Below are positions 9,349 to 19,155 of a stretch of 64,000 nucleotides of DNA, piece after piece. The notes under the pieces were generated by a model, which was not told the origin of the DNA, ran no database searches, and was given only the letters and a program-made list of their open reading frames with translations. This DNA is from an uncultured Bizionia sp. (lineage in GTDB: Bacteria; Bacteroidota; Bacteroidia; Flavobacteriales; Flavobacteriaceae): positions 1 to 64,000 of the forward strand of contig CANMCF010000005.1 in the NCBI GenBank assembly GCA_947496215.1, in the 5' to 3' direction. Both the position numbers and the translations under genes were made by a program. Within the stretch, counting starts at the first letter, position 1. Each line of letters opens with the position of its first letter.

Positions 9349-11107
9349 AAAGAAAGAAAACATATTTGATGTAGATCTATTCAAGCGCTTGTTCAAGTTT
9401 GCAAAACCATACAAGAGTATATTGATAGGAGTGTTGTTTGCTGTAATGACGATTGCTCTCTTGAGTGTCTCCATTCCATATATTTTAAAATACGTCATAG
9501 ATAGCAACATAGAACTTAAAAAAGAAGAAGGTTTTTTGTTTTTCATCCTATTGATGATTGGGATGTTGCTTTTGGAAACCATCTTTCAATTTCTCTTTAT
9601 CTTTTATGCATCCTGGTTGGGACAAAACGTGGTAAAGGATGTCAGGGTGAAGCTGTTTGACCACATGCTCAAGTTCAAAATGAAGTATTATGACAATTCT
9701 TCGGTAGGAACATTAATTACAAGGGCAGTGACGGATATGGAGCGCATTGCTGACATTTTTAGTCAAGGATTGTTTATGATTGCTAGGGATTTGATGGTCA
9801 TGCTCGTTATTTGCATTATGATGCTAGCCATCAATTTTAAATTGAGTTTGATTGTTTTTGTGACAATGCCAATAGTCATATATGCAACCAAGATCTTTCA
9901 GAAGTATATGAAAAAAGCTTTTGAAGACGTAAGAACCGAAGTTTCCAACTTGAATTCCTTCGTGCAAGAACGTGTTACGGGAATGAAGATCTTGCAGTTG
10001 TTTACTCGTGAGGATACTGAATATAAAAAGTTCAAAGAGATAAATGAAAGACATAAGAAAGGATGGTTGAAAACCATTTGGTATAACTCAATATTCTTTC
10101 CCGTAGCGGATTTCTTATCTTCGATAACATCTGGTTTGGTTGTTTATATTGGTGGATTAATGGTGGTTTTAGACGGTACGGTGACTAAAGGAGACTTGTT
10201 CATGTTTATAATGATGATTCCCAAGTTGTTTAGACCATTGCGTCAAATAGCCGACAAATTCAGTTCACTACAAATGGGTATGGTGGCAGCCAGTCGCGTA
10301 TTTAAAATCATCGATACCACATCTCAAATTGATGACGAAGGAACAGAGGAAGCATTGAATTTTAAGGGGGAGATAACATTTAAAGATGTTCATTTCAGCT
10401 ATGTGGAAGATGAAGAGGTGCTAAAAGGAATTTCTTTTAATGTGAAAGCAGGAGAGACGGTGGCAATTGTTGGAGCAACGGGAGCCGGGAAATCCACGAT
10501 CATCAACTTGTTGAACAGATTTTATGAAATTAACGGAGGAAGCATATGTATCGATGACAAGGACATCAAGATAGTGACGTTGGCATCACTGCGCAGTCAA
10601 ATAGCAGTTGTGTTGCAAGATGTATTCCTATTTGCCGATACGATTTTAAGCAACATTACATTGAACAATTCAGAAATAAGCGAAGAAGATGTAAGACGAG
10701 CTGCCAAAGACATTGGAATAGATGATTTCATAATGAGCTTACCTGGAGGTTACCAATACAATGTAAAAGAAAGAGGCGCAATGTTGTCTTCAGGTCAACG
10801 ACAATTGATTTCTTTCTTAAGGGCCTATGTGACGAACCCGAGCATTTTGGTATTGGATGAAGCGACTTCTTCTGTAGACTCATATTCGGAACAATTAATA
10901 CAGAATGCGACTGACAAAATCACAAAAGGAAGAACTTCCATTGTCATAGCACATAGATTGGCCACGATTCAAAAGGCCGATAAAATAATTGTCATGGATG
11001 CAGGGGAGATCGTGGAGCAAGGTACACACGACGAATTACTCAAAAATGAAAATGGGTATTACAAAAATCTTTACGAAGTGCAGTTTCTAAAAGCGGACGT
11101 GGCTTGA
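9341..11107 (+). CDS. MsbA/LmrA-type ABC exporter (fused membrane and ATPase domains)
   Basis: 588 residues: six transmembrane helices (about 25-310) and a nucleotide-binding domain (345-585) with Walker A GATGAGKST (378-386), signature LSSGQRQL, Walker B ILVLDEATSS and the H-loop IVIAHRLAT. Such half-transporters dimerise to export lipids, peptides or drugs; the substrate is not readable. It overlaps truA by 8 bases. Confidence 0.93.
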   Translation: MTKKKENIFDVDLFKRLFKFAKPYKSILIGVLFAVMTIALLSVSIPYILKYVIDSNIELKKEEGFLFFILLMIGMLLLETIFQFLFIFYASWLGQNVVKDVRVKLFDHMLKFKMKYYDNSSVGTLITRAVTDMERIADIFSQGLFMIARDLMVMLVICIMMLAINFKLSLIVFVTMPIVIYATKIFQKYMKKAFEDVRTEVSNLNSFVQERVTGMKILQLFTREDTEYKKFKEINERHKKGWLKTIWYNSIFFPVADFLSSITSGLVVYIGGLMVVLDGTVTKGDLFMFIMMIPKLFRPLRQIADKFSSLQMGMVAASRVFKIIDTTSQIDDEGTEEALNFKGEITFKDVHFSYVEDEEVLKGISFNVKAGETVAIVGATGAGKSTIINLLNRFYEINGGSICIDDKDIKIVTLASLRSQIAVVLQDVFLFADTILSNITLNNSEISEEDVRRAAKDIGIDDFIMSLPGGYQYNVKERGAMLSSGQRQLISFLRAYVTNPSILVLDEATSSVDSYSEQLIQNATDKITKGRTSIVIAHRLATIQKADKIIVMDAGEIVEQGTHDELLKNENGYYKNLYEVQFLKADVA

Positions 11108-11119
11108 TGGAAAGGAGCC

Positions 11120-11905
11120 CTATGCCTGTTTCATTGCTTTCGAGAATTCTTGAAGGCCGCCATAATACATTATGAGTCCCAATGTAAACAATATTATGAA
11201 AGTGATATAGAAAACAGCTAGAACGAACAAGAAAAGAAGGACTTTCAAAAAGAGATTCTTAGCATTCAATGCGTATGCTCTTTTTAGACAATAGGTTTGA
11301 TATAAGATTTGAATAGGCAAGAAAACCATACCTACGTCACCATAGGAAAAATTTAAGGCCGCAGCAGGTATTGCTATGAACATTCCGATGATTGTCAATT
11401 GCGAAACGGTATACATGAACAACACGACCAGTTCCGTATAATTGTATTTCTTTTTGTTGAAGAACACGACCTTGGCCATCAAGGCATAGATCGGTATTGA
11501 AAATATCATCACGAAAGAAATGTACTCTTGTATGGTGTTCAATACGGTTTTGGAAAAAGCTTCTGTTCCATTGGTGGTAAAACCAGAAAGGGTAATGCTA
11601 TCCGGAAAGAATTTTCGCAATACAAATACTTGCAAACCGGCAAAGGTTATGGCTATTGCAAAAAAACTTATGGCATCCACATATTTTTTGCGTGTACCAT
11701 TTATATAACCATCGATTACATGTTCCGGTTTGGAAAACAAGGTCAAAAAAGTCTGCAGGAACTTATTGTCGTAATTTAAGAAACGTTCATAAAAGTCGAA
11801 GAGAAGCGCTTTCAGCGTCAACCTATTTCTAATCACTTTTGCACCACAATGATTGCAAAAGTTAATGTTGTCTTCCAGCGTGGTCTTACAATTCTTACAA
11901 AGCAT
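11120..11905 (-). CDS. DUF3667 membrane protein with N-terminal zinc ribbon
   Basis: A 261-residue protein with a CKNC-x11-CNHCG zinc ribbon at residues 3-20, then the DUF3667 core (LTKPEHVIDGYINGTRKKYVDAIS-like block) and four to five transmembrane helices. The function is unknown. Its start codon overlaps the stop of cdaA by one base, so it is coupled to the c-di-AMP synthase, which could link it to cell-envelope or osmotic homeostasis (inference). Confidence 0.8.
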   Translation of the reverse strand: MLCKNCKTTLEDNINFCNHCGAKVIRNRLTLKALLFDFYERFLNYDNKFLQTFLTLFSKPEHVIDGYINGTRKKYVDAISFFAIAITFAGLQVFVLRKFFPDSITLSGFTTNGTEAFSKTVLNTIQEYISFVMIFSIPIYALMAKVVFFNKKKYNYTELVVLFMYTVSQLTIIGMFIAIPAAALNFSYGDVGMVFLPIQILYQTYCLKRAYALNAKNLFLKVLLFLFVLAVFYITFIILFTLGLIMYYGGLQEFSKAMKQA

Positions 11906-12693
11906 TAGTCTAAATCCTTTTTAATGAGATCTATGAGTTCCGTGGTATCTTTGAAAGGGAGGAATTCTCCATCTTTGAAACAAGACAATTGTCCAGTTTC
12001 CTCACTTACCACTATGGCTATGGCATCTGTTCTTTCTGTGATTCCTACTGCGGCTCTATGCCTTAATCCAAAGCGTTGGGGTATTGTTTTCTCATTGTTG
12101 ACAGGTAGGATGACACGTGTCGCCTTTACGATGTTGTTTTCAATGATGATGGCACCATCATGTAGAGGACTGTTTTTGAAAAATATGCTCTCTATTATGG
12201 GTTGAGTGACTTTTATATTCATTTCGTCCCCGGTATTTAGCAAGAAGTCAAGACTGTTGTTACGTTCCAAAACAATCAATGCCCCTGTCTTGGAAGCTCC
12301 CATCTTGTTGCAAGCTGCAACTATGGTATCGATGTCCGTAGTGGACAATCCTTCGGTTTTTAAAAATTTCAATTGATTTAGGAATTTACGCCTGCTACCG
12401 ATGTTGGTAGAACCAATCATCAACAAGAACTTTCTTAACTCTTGTTGAAACACGACGATCAAGGCAAACATTCCAACACTTATGAAACCGCCAAGGATGT
12501 TACTAAGCAATTGCATTTGTAGCGCTTCCGTGATTTTCCATATCACATAGACTATGACGATTCCAATAAAGATGTTTATGGCAACCGTGCCTCTGACCAA
12601 TTTGTATACATAATAGAGCAGAAGTGCCACCAATAGAACATCGGCCACGTCGATCCAACTAAAATTTAAAATGTTGTCAAATAGTTCTTTCAA
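11905..12693 (-). CDS. cdaA: Diadenylate cyclase CdaA (c-di-AMP synthase)
   Basis: 262 residues: three N-terminal transmembrane helices (about 15-85) and a DAC domain with the catalytic DGA (179-181) and RHR (211-213) motifs. It joins two ATP into cyclic di-AMP, a messenger for potassium, osmolyte and wall homeostasis. All key residues are present. Downstream gene DUF3667 overlaps by one base; folP lies 38 bases upstream on the same strand. Confidence 0.95.
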   Translation of the reverse strand: MKELFDNILNFSWIDVADVLLVALLLYYVYKLVRGTVAINIFIGIVIVYVIWKITEALQMQLLSNILGGFISVGMFALIVVFQQELRKFLLMIGSTNIGSRRKFLNQLKFLKTEGLSTTDIDTIVAACNKMGASKTGALIVLERNNSLDFLLNTGDEMNIKVTQPIIESIFFKNSPLHDGAIIIENNIVKATRVILPVNNEKTIPQRFGLRHRAAVGITERTDAIAIVVSEETGQLSCFKDGEFLPFKDTTELIDLIKKDLD

Positions 12694-12731
12694 GAGAAAA
12701 GAGTTTCAGTAAATTTAAAAATTAAAATCAA

Positions 12732-13556
12732 TTAAGCATTTAATTGTCTATATAATTTCACACACTCCATCGCTTCCTTTACGTCATGAACACGTAAAAT
12801 CGAAGCGTCTTTTTGTAGGGCAATCATATTTAATGCCGTTGTCCCGTTCAAGGCTTCCATAGGAGTTGTATTCAAAGTCTTGTAAATCATGGATTTTCTA
12901 GACATACCAATCAACAATGGCAAATCCACAATTTTAAAACCTTCGATGCTCTTCAATAGTTCAAAATTCTGCTTTAGGGTCTTGCCAAAGCCAAAGCCAG
13001 GGTCAATGATGATGTCCTTCATACCATATCGTCTTGCTTCAGCAATTCGTTTTGAAAAATAAAGGAGAATGTCCTTTAATATATTCTCATAATGGGTTTC
13101 TTGTTGCATGGTTTGTGGTGTTCCTCTCATATGCATCATAATATAGGGAACACCTAAACTTGCTACGGTCTCAATCATTTTCGAGTCCAATGATCCTGCG
13201 GAAATGTCATTGATCAATGCAGCTCCCAATCCAATGCATTGCTTGGCTACTTCACTCCTGAAAGTATCAATGGATAGGACGATATTTGAAAAATTGCTGG
13301 TCAAAAGTTCTACTATGGGTAAGATGCGTTGCAATTCTTCGATTTCGGAAATGGTCTCTGCATTGGGTTTGGAACTATAGGCGCCGACATCTATGAAAGT
13401 TGCTCCTTCGTCTAGCATTTTTTTAACTTGTTTCAAAATGGCAGCCTCATTTTTATAAAGGCCTCCATCGTAAAATGAATCGGGTGTGACATTAAGAATT
13501 CCCATTACCTTTGGAGTACTTAGATCTATACGGTTTCCTTTACAATTTATTGTCAT
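12732..13556 (-). CDS. folP: Dihydropteroate synthase
   Basis: A 274-residue TIM-barrel enzyme of folate synthesis, joining p-aminobenzoate to dihydropterin pyrophosphate. Visible motifs: MGILNVTPDSFYDGG, DVGAYSSKP (family D-x-G-x-x-S), INDISAG, DPGFGFGKT and GMSRKSMI. It is the target of sulfonamides. It heads a probable folP-cdaA-DUF3667 operon and is divergent from the DUF1599 gene. Confidence 0.95.
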   Translation of the reverse strand: MTINCKGNRIDLSTPKVMGILNVTPDSFYDGGLYKNEAAILKQVKKMLDEGATFIDVGAYSSKPNAETISEIEELQRILPIVELLTSNFSNIVLSIDTFRSEVAKQCIGLGAALINDISAGSLDSKMIETVASLGVPYIMMHMRGTPQTMQQETHYENILKDILLYFSKRIAEARRYGMKDIIIDPGFGFGKTLKQNFELLKSIEGFKIVDLPLLIGMSRKSMIYKTLNTTPMEALNGTTALNMIALQKDASILRVHDVKEAMECVKLYRQLNA

Positions 13557-13662
13557 TTGTAGTGTTATAGCTGTTGTTTGTCTAGGCTTGGAAAACTTTA
13601 AACCATAAACTTTGAACTTTTCAAAAAATTAAGCGAAATTTACGCAAAATTCATTCAATTTC

Positions 13663-14202
13663 ATGCAAGATACATCAAAACAATATGATGCCGTCATAAA
13701 TACCTGCCGTAGTCTATTCATCAATAAAATGAAGGACTATGGAAGTGCTTGGCGTATTTTACGATTACCATCATTGACCGATCAAATTTTCATAAAGGCG
13801 CAACGTATCAGAAGTTTGCAACAAAACGAAGTGCGTAAAGTGGATGAAGGAGAACAAAGTGAGTTCATTGGGATAATAAACTATTGCATCATGGCTCTGA
13901 TACAGTTGGATAAGGGAGTTGTGGAGCAACCAGATTTAACAACCGAAAAGGCAACACTTTTGTATGATGAGAAAGTAACAATCACAAAACAGTTGATGCA
14001 AGACAAGAATCATGACTATGGTGAAGCATGGAGGGATATGCGTGTAAGCTCACTTACGGATTTGATATTGCAAAAATTGTTGAGAGTTAAACAAATAGAA
14101 GACAATTCAGGGAAGACAATAGTAAGTGAGGGCATAGATGCTAACTATCAAGATATGATAAATTACGCCATATTTGCCTTGATTCATCTGAGTGAAGCAT
14201 AA
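13663..14202 (+). CDS. DUF1599 protein made of two internal repeats
   Basis: A 179-residue soluble protein with two copies of the same unit: MKDYGSAWRILRLPSLTDQ (about 23-41) and KNHDYGEAWRDMRVSSLTD (about 115-133), each followed by an R-V/I-x-Q-x-E/I-x-N segment and a Y-x-x-M/I-NYxIxAL block. The function is unknown. It begins a tightly packed + strand run with the BT_3928-like gene, permease, TlpA, tpiA and prmA. Confidence 0.85.
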   Translation: MQDTSKQYDAVINTCRSLFINKMKDYGSAWRILRLPSLTDQIFIKAQRIRSLQQNEVRKVDEGEQSEFIGIINYCIMALIQLDKGVVEQPDLTTEKATLLYDEKVTITKQLMQDKNHDYGEAWRDMRVSSLTDLILQKLLRVKQIEDNSGKTIVSEGIDANYQDMINYAIFALIHLSEA

Positions 14203-14266
14203 AAGAGATCAAGTTCTTTCATTGCATAAACAAAAAGAATATCAAAATCCATTAAAACAAGAATTC

Positions 14267-15562
14267 ATGAAAGTACTAGTAGGAGTCAGTCGCATATTTG
14301 TAGGGGTGTTTTTTATCATTTCGGGATTAATAAAGTTGAATGACCCCATCGGATTTGCTTTCAAGTTGGAAGAATACTTCGGTCCAACAGTTTTGGATTT
14401 ACCGTTTTTTATGCCTTATGCTTTGGGTATCTCAATATTTGTAGTGGTATTCGAAGTCCTTTTAGGGGTTTTCCTAATTATTGGCTATAAACCCAAATTC
14501 ACGGTTTGGAGCCTGCTGTTAATGATTTTGTTCTTTACGTTCTTAACATTTTATTCGGCTTATTTCGACAAGGTGAAAGACTGTGGCTGTTTTGGCGATG
14601 CAATGAAAATGACACCTTGGGAAAGCTTCTCCAAAGATGTAGGGCTGTTGGCTTTGATCTTGATAGTCTTCTTTGGGGTGAAATACATCAAGCCTTTCTT
14701 TGGTAAATTTGCGACAACGGTGATTTCTCTCTTGAGTTTTATTGCTTGTCTCTGGTTTGGCTATCATGTATTGATGCACTTACCGTCCAAAGATTTCAGA
14801 CCTTATAAGATAGGAGACAACATCACGGACAATATGATAATACCTGAAGACGCTCCAAAGGCCATCCAGGAGTTTACTTGGACGTTTGATGTCAATGGGG
14901 AAAAACAAACCTTTGTAACCGATGGGTCTTATCCTACCGTGGATGGTAAATACATTGGAGTGGAAGTGGACATCATAAAGGAAGGTTACGAAGCGCCAAT
15001 TCATGATTTTTCAATAGAGAGAGATGGAGAAGATCATACAGATGCAGTGTTGCAAAAGGAAAATGTAATAGTCATCGTTGCCTATAATTTGAACAAAGCT
15101 GAAGCCAAGGGATTGGAAGCCATAAAACAGGCAACCGATGCTGCATATGCAAAAGGGTATGACGTGATAGGGCTAACTGCGACGGGACCAGAAGAAGTTG
15201 CCGAATACAAAGAAGCCTATGGTCTGAATTTTGACTTCTATTTCTGTGATGAAACAGCATTGAAAACCATCGTTCGGTCTAATCCAGGGATTTTGAAACT
15301 GAAAAAGGCAACGATTGTCCAAAAATTACATTTCAATGACATTGATGAGCTGGAGTTGCCAGAAGTAGAGAGCAAGCCAGAACCGATAGTAGAAGAAAAA
15401 GTATTGTATTACATAGATGATGTGCTTTCAACGAAGCTACAAGCAGAAGCCATAGAAGCTGAGCGTATCGAGGCCGTAAACGTGATAAAGGATTCATTGA
15501 TGCTCAAGGAAATGAATGCCATAGAAGCAGATTCGATAATAAAGATAACTTTAAAGAAATAA
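14267..15562 (+). CDS. BT_3928-like membrane protein with DoxX/MauE-type N-terminus
   Basis: 431 residues. Four transmembrane helices (about 1-150) contain the DoxX/MauE-like block SGLIKLNDPIGFAFKLEEYF and the cysteine pair KDCGCFGDAMKMTPWESFSKD; a soluble region with a thioredoxin-like fold pattern follows (about 250-370), then a charged helical tail. MauE/DoxX relatives take part in disulfide or redox chemistry of the envelope; the exact role here is unknown. I chose ATG 14267 (MKVLVGVSRIF) because an upstream GTG at 14192 would add an unconserved 25-residue stretch. Confidence 0.85.
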   Translation: MKVLVGVSRIFVGVFFIISGLIKLNDPIGFAFKLEEYFGPTVLDLPFFMPYALGISIFVVVFEVLLGVFLIIGYKPKFTVWSLLLMILFFTFLTFYSAYFDKVKDCGCFGDAMKMTPWESFSKDVGLLALILIVFFGVKYIKPFFGKFATTVISLLSFIACLWFGYHVLMHLPSKDFRPYKIGDNITDNMIIPEDAPKAIQEFTWTFDVNGEKQTFVTDGSYPTVDGKYIGVEVDIIKEGYEAPIHDFSIERDGEDHTDAVLQKENVIVIVAYNLNKAEAKGLEAIKQATDAAYAKGYDVIGLTATGPEEVAEYKEAYGLNFDFYFCDETALKTIVRSNPGILKLKKATIVQKLHFNDIDELELPEVESKPEPIVEEKVLYYIDDVLSTKLQAEAIEAERIEAVNVIKDSLMLKEMNAIEADSIIKITLKK

Positions 15563-15566
15563 ACGT

Positions 15567-16643
15567 CTGGTAAGCTACTTCCTAAATAAAACACTATATG
15601 CGCTACTCACATTATTTGGAGTGGTAACTGTCATATTTTTATTGTTTAGTGTTTTACCAGGAGACCCAGCCGAAATGATGCTGGGACAAAACGTAGACGA
15701 GGAGCAATTGGCTGTGGTAAACAAGAAGTACGGCTTCGACAAACCCATAGGATTACAGTACCTATATTATCTAAATGACTTATCTCCAATCTCATTTCAT
15801 TCCAACGATGCAGAAGACTATACGTATTTGACAAAAGGAAAGTATTCGGCAGCCAAGTTGCTTGCCGTAGGAGGAACAACAACGGTTTTAAAATTCCCCT
15901 ACTTGAGGGAATCATTTACGAAGCAAGGAAAAAAAGTAAGCCAAGTACTTGGTGAAACCTTACCCAATACATTTGTCTTGGCAGTCTCTGCCATATTTAT
16001 AGCCATAGCCCTAGGTGTATTCTTGGGAATTGTTTCAGCATTGAAGAAAGATACGTTCTTGGACAAGGCCATTCAAATATTGAGCACGATAGGAATGAGC
16101 GTGCCCTCATTTTTCAGCGCAATACTGTTTGCTTGGCTATTTGGCTTCGTGTTGCACAAGTATACAAATCTAGAGATGACAGGTAGTCTTTACGAATTGG
16201 ACGATTATGGGGAAGCAATGCACATTCAATGGAAAAATTTGATACTACCTGCAATAGTATTAGGCATAAGGCCATTGGCGGTCATTATCCAGCTGATGAG
16301 AAATTCGTTGCTGGAGGTCTTTAATCAAGATTATATAAGAACAGCAAGGGCAAAGGGATTGAGCGAGTTTCAAATTATAAGGAAACACGCCATTAAGAAT
16401 GCCATGAATCCTGTGGTAACAGCCATTTCAGGATGGTTTGCATCCATGTTGGCAGGAGCGGTATTCGTAGAATATATTTTTGGATGGAATGGATTAGGGA
16501 AAGAAATAGTAAATGCATTGAACACTTTGGATCTGCCAGTAATTATGGGGTCGGTGCTAATTATCGCATTGCTCTTCATAATAATCAATATTTTTGTAGA
16601 TGTCATCTACGCTTGGTTGGATCCCAAAATCAAGCTGCAATGA
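15567..16643 (+). CDS. DppB-type ABC transporter permease, probable CTG start
   Basis: A binding-protein-dependent permease: N-terminal LNKTLYALLTLFGVVTVIFL helix followed by VLPGDPAEMMLGQ, five more helices, and the EAA-type loop (RTARAKGLSEFQIIRKHAIKNAM). In dipeptide systems DppB pairs with DppC and an extracytoplasmic binding protein; no partner genes are here. The first transmembrane helix is in frame only if translation starts at CTG 15567, because a stop lies at 15552 and no ATG, GTG or TTG occurs before GTG 15621, which would cut the helix. The gap to the upstream stop is 4 bases, consistent with re-initiation. Confidence 0.85.
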   Translation: MVSYFLNKTLYALLTLFGVVTVIFLLFSVLPGDPAEMMLGQNVDEEQLAVVNKKYGFDKPIGLQYLYYLNDLSPISFHSNDAEDYTYLTKGKYSAAKLLAVGGTTTVLKFPYLRESFTKQGKKVSQVLGETLPNTFVLAVSAIFIAIALGVFLGIVSALKKDTFLDKAIQILSTIGMSVPSFFSAILFAWLFGFVLHKYTNLEMTGSLYELDDYGEAMHIQWKNLILPAIVLGIRPLAVIIQLMRNSLLEVFNQDYIRTARAKGLSEFQIIRKHAIKNAMNPVVTAISGWFASMLAGAVFVEYIFGWNGLGKEIVNALNTLDLPVIMGSVLIIALLFIIINIFVDVIYAWLDPKIKLQ

Positions 16644-16687
16644 ATTTTGTAAAACACGGTCATTAATAATTTCAAAAGCATTCACAA

Positions 16688-17179
16688 ATGAAAAGATCTA
16701 GCATAATTATAATTTTCTTTTTAACGATAATCAATTGCAAGGCACAAGAAGTTCCAACGGAGTTTTCAGCCAAGGCCTTGGAGGATACTTTTGTAAACCT
16801 TGATGGAGATGAGGTGGATTTTGGAACCATCTTGAAACGCCACGAAGGAAAAACAATTCTGATTGACATATGGGCATCTTGGTGTAGAGATTGCATCAAG
16901 GGAATGCCAAAGGTGAAGAAGCTTCAAAGGGACCATTCGGAAATCGTATATCTGTTTCTATCCTTGGATAAAACCAAAACCTCATGGAAAAAGGGCATAG
17001 ATAAACATGAACTGATTGGAGAACATTATTATATGCAATCTGGATGGAAAGGTGATTTTGCAACCTTTTTGGATTTGGATTGGATTCCACGTTATTTGGT
17101 GGTAGATAAAGATGGAACTATAAAATTGTTTAGAGCCATAAAGGTCGATGACAAAAAAATAAAAGAAAGTTTAAACTAA
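16688..17179 (+). CDS. TlpA-like thioredoxin-fold protein
   Basis: A 163-residue periplasmic thiol-disulfide protein. The signal sequence ends near IINC-K, which could be a lipobox with C17 or an ordinary cleavage near KAQ. The redox centre is WASWCRDC (C66, C69). The C-terminal part carries DLDWIPRYLVVDKDG with the cis-proline loop. Family members reduce exported proteins or cytochromes; the partner is unknown. It lies between the permease gene and tpiA. Confidence 0.85.
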   Translation: MKRSSIIIIFFLTIINCKAQEVPTEFSAKALEDTFVNLDGDEVDFGTILKRHEGKTILIDIWASWCRDCIKGMPKVKKLQRDHSEIVYLFLSLDKTKTSWKKGIDKHELIGEHYYMQSGWKGDFATFLDLDWIPRYLVVDKDGTIKLFRAIKVDDKKIKESLN

Positions 17180-17224
17180 AACAATAATGCCTTTCTGTTT
17201 TTTGTAAAGGTAACAAGCAACGAT

Positions 17225-17974
17225 ATGAGAAAAAACATAGTAGCAGGAAACTGGAAAATGAATAAGGATATGGCACAAACTGATTTGTTGATAGCTGACC
17301 TTAAGAACCAAGAACAAACGTCTAATGCAGAAGTTATGATTGCGCCGACGTTTACAAATCTACATCAATCATTCAATGCTTTAGAGGATTCGAAAATAGA
17401 AGTCATAGCACAGAACATGCACTTTGCTGAAAGTGGTGCCTATACTGGGGAAATAAGTGCTTCCATGTTAAAAGGCGTAGGGGTGAAAACCGTAATCTTG
17501 GGGCATAGTGAACGTCGTGCCTATTTTAATGAAACGGATGAGCTCTTGGCAAAGAAGGTGGATGCAGCCCTAGCCAACGACATGAGAGTGATTTTTTGCT
17601 TTGGAGAAGAATTGGCAGATAGAAAGTCTGACAATCATGAGGCAGTGGTAAAAAATCAAATAACGAATGCACTATTCCATTTGGAGGCCCCTGCCTTGAA
17701 AAACATAGTATTGGCCTATGAGCCGGTTTGGGCAATTGGAACCGGGGAGACAGCTAGCCCTGAACAAGCACAGGAGATGCACCAATACATAAGGGAGACA
17801 TTGGTCAATAGATATGATGAGGCAACGGCAAATAGTATTTCCATCTTATATGGAGGTAGTGTAAAACCAGCCAATGCAAAGGAAATTTTTTCCAAACCGG
17901 ATGTGGATGGTGGACTAATAGGAGGAGCTGCATTGAAAGCTGAAGATTTCTATGCCATAGTCAATGCATTTTAA
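17225..17974 (+). CDS. tpiA: Triosephosphate isomerase
   Basis: A 249-residue TIM barrel interconverting dihydroxyacetone phosphate and glyceraldehyde 3-phosphate. Visible: MRKNIVAGNWKMN with the catalytic lysine, ILGHSERR with the catalytic histidine, AYEPVWAIGTG with the catalytic glutamate, and the phosphate-binding YGGSVKP and GGLIGGAAL loops. Full length. Followed by prmA after 106 bases. Confidence 0.98.
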   Translation: MRKNIVAGNWKMNKDMAQTDLLIADLKNQEQTSNAEVMIAPTFTNLHQSFNALEDSKIEVIAQNMHFAESGAYTGEISASMLKGVGVKTVILGHSERRAYFNETDELLAKKVDAALANDMRVIFCFGEELADRKSDNHEAVVKNQITNALFHLEAPALKNIVLAYEPVWAIGTGETASPEQAQEMHQYIRETLVNRYDEATANSISILYGGSVKPANAKEIFSKPDVDGGLIGGAALKAEDFYAIVNAF

Positions 17975-18080
17975 ATGAAACTATTGTCTTCCTTATCCAG
18001 TAGTTGCAGAATTGTAGACATCTACAAAAGACCATAGATTGAAGATCATATAAAACCAAGGTATAATTTAAAATTGAAAA

Positions 18081-18926
18081 ATGTCGAATACAATATACAT
18101 AGGTTACTATTTCAAAGTTGAACCAATAGAACCGGCAGTAGAAATATTGATAGCGGAATTGGGATATGCAGGTTTCGAAAGTTTCGTTGAAACAGATGGA
18201 GGTGTTACTGCATACATTCAAAAAGAAGAGTGGGATGCATCCATTTTGGATGGTATCCATATTTTAAAATCCGAGGAGTTTGAAATAAGCTACACATTCG
18301 AAGACATAGAACAAGTCAATTGGAATGAAGAATGGGAAAAGAACTTCAATCCCATAATAGTAGACGATCTATGTTCGGTTCGTGCACCATTTCATGATAG
18401 ACCAAAAACAAAGTACGATATAGTCATTGAGCCCAAAATGAGTTTTGGTACAGGACATCATGAAACCACACATATGATGATTCAACATATCCTTAAAAAT
18501 GACTTCAATGACAAGTCTGTTTTGGATATGGGCTGCGGTACCGGTGTTTTGGCAATTTTGGCAGCAATGAAAGGGGCAAGTGAAATAGATGCCATAGACA
18601 TAGACAATTGGTGTTATGTGAATAGTCTGGAAAATGTGGAGCGTAACAACGTTTCCCACATTAACGTCCTAGAAGGCGACGCTAGCTTGCTGGAAGGAAG
18701 GAAGTATGACATCATAATAGCAAACATAAACCGAAATATTCTATTGAATGACATTTCAACATATGCAAGTTGTCTAACCCCAAGAGGCCTTTTGTTCTTG
18801 AGCGGATTCTATGACAATGATATCCCTTTGATCATAGAGGAATCCAACAAGAATAACTTGGAATTCGAGACAAAACTGGAGCGTAATAGCTGGGCGGCTC
18901 TTCATCTAAAATTGATAAAAGAATAA
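18081..18926 (+). CDS. prmA: Ribosomal protein L11 methyltransferase
   Basis: A 281-residue class I SAM-dependent methyltransferase that trimethylates ribosomal protein L11. The SAM motif LDMGCGTGVLAILAAMKG, the acceptor-site NINRN (family N-P/I-x-x-x) and the preceding KMSFGTGHHETT block are intact. The N-terminal substrate-binding domain is about 120 residues. A 17-bp inverted repeat follows 44 bases after the stop. Confidence 0.94.
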   Translation: MSNTIYIGYYFKVEPIEPAVEILIAELGYAGFESFVETDGGVTAYIQKEEWDASILDGIHILKSEEFEISYTFEDIEQVNWNEEWEKNFNPIIVDDLCSVRAPFHDRPKTKYDIVIEPKMSFGTGHHETTHMMIQHILKNDFNDKSVLDMGCGTGVLAILAAMKGASEIDAIDIDNWCYVNSLENVERNNVSHINVLEGDASLLEGRKYDIIIANINRNILLNDISTYASCLTPRGLLFLSGFYDNDIPLIIEESNKNNLEFETKLERNSWAALHLKLIKE

Positions 18927-18969
18927 TTTTATTTGTTTTTTTAAGGTGTTTATTGAATAATGCTCAGTG

Positions 18970-19009
18970 AAATTAGTGAATTACGGCAAAACCCGTAATT
19001 CACTAATTT
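18970..19009. terminator. 17-bp perfect inverted repeat behind prmA
   Basis: Two perfect 17-base arms (18970-18986 and 18993-19009) flank a CAAAAC loop. Only TTTT and AT-rich DNA follow, so it is a probable prmA terminator, but it could also be a two-sided binding site ahead of the metalloprotease gene. Confidence 0.65.
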
Positions 19010-19155
19010 TAAATATACTATATTTATTTCCAAAATAAATTTATTTTAATTCCATAGGTAATATAGGGTCTGTAAATAACGATTCTATACCAAGATTCCT
19101 ATGTCTATTGTTTACGTAAGCATTAATTTTTTTTAACCACAAAATCTTAAAAACA

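Noticed and set aside
14192-14266. GTG start overlapping the DUF1599 gene for the BT_3928-like gene
   Set aside because: The added 25 residues are polar and unlike the family start; ATG 14267 begins right before the first helix.
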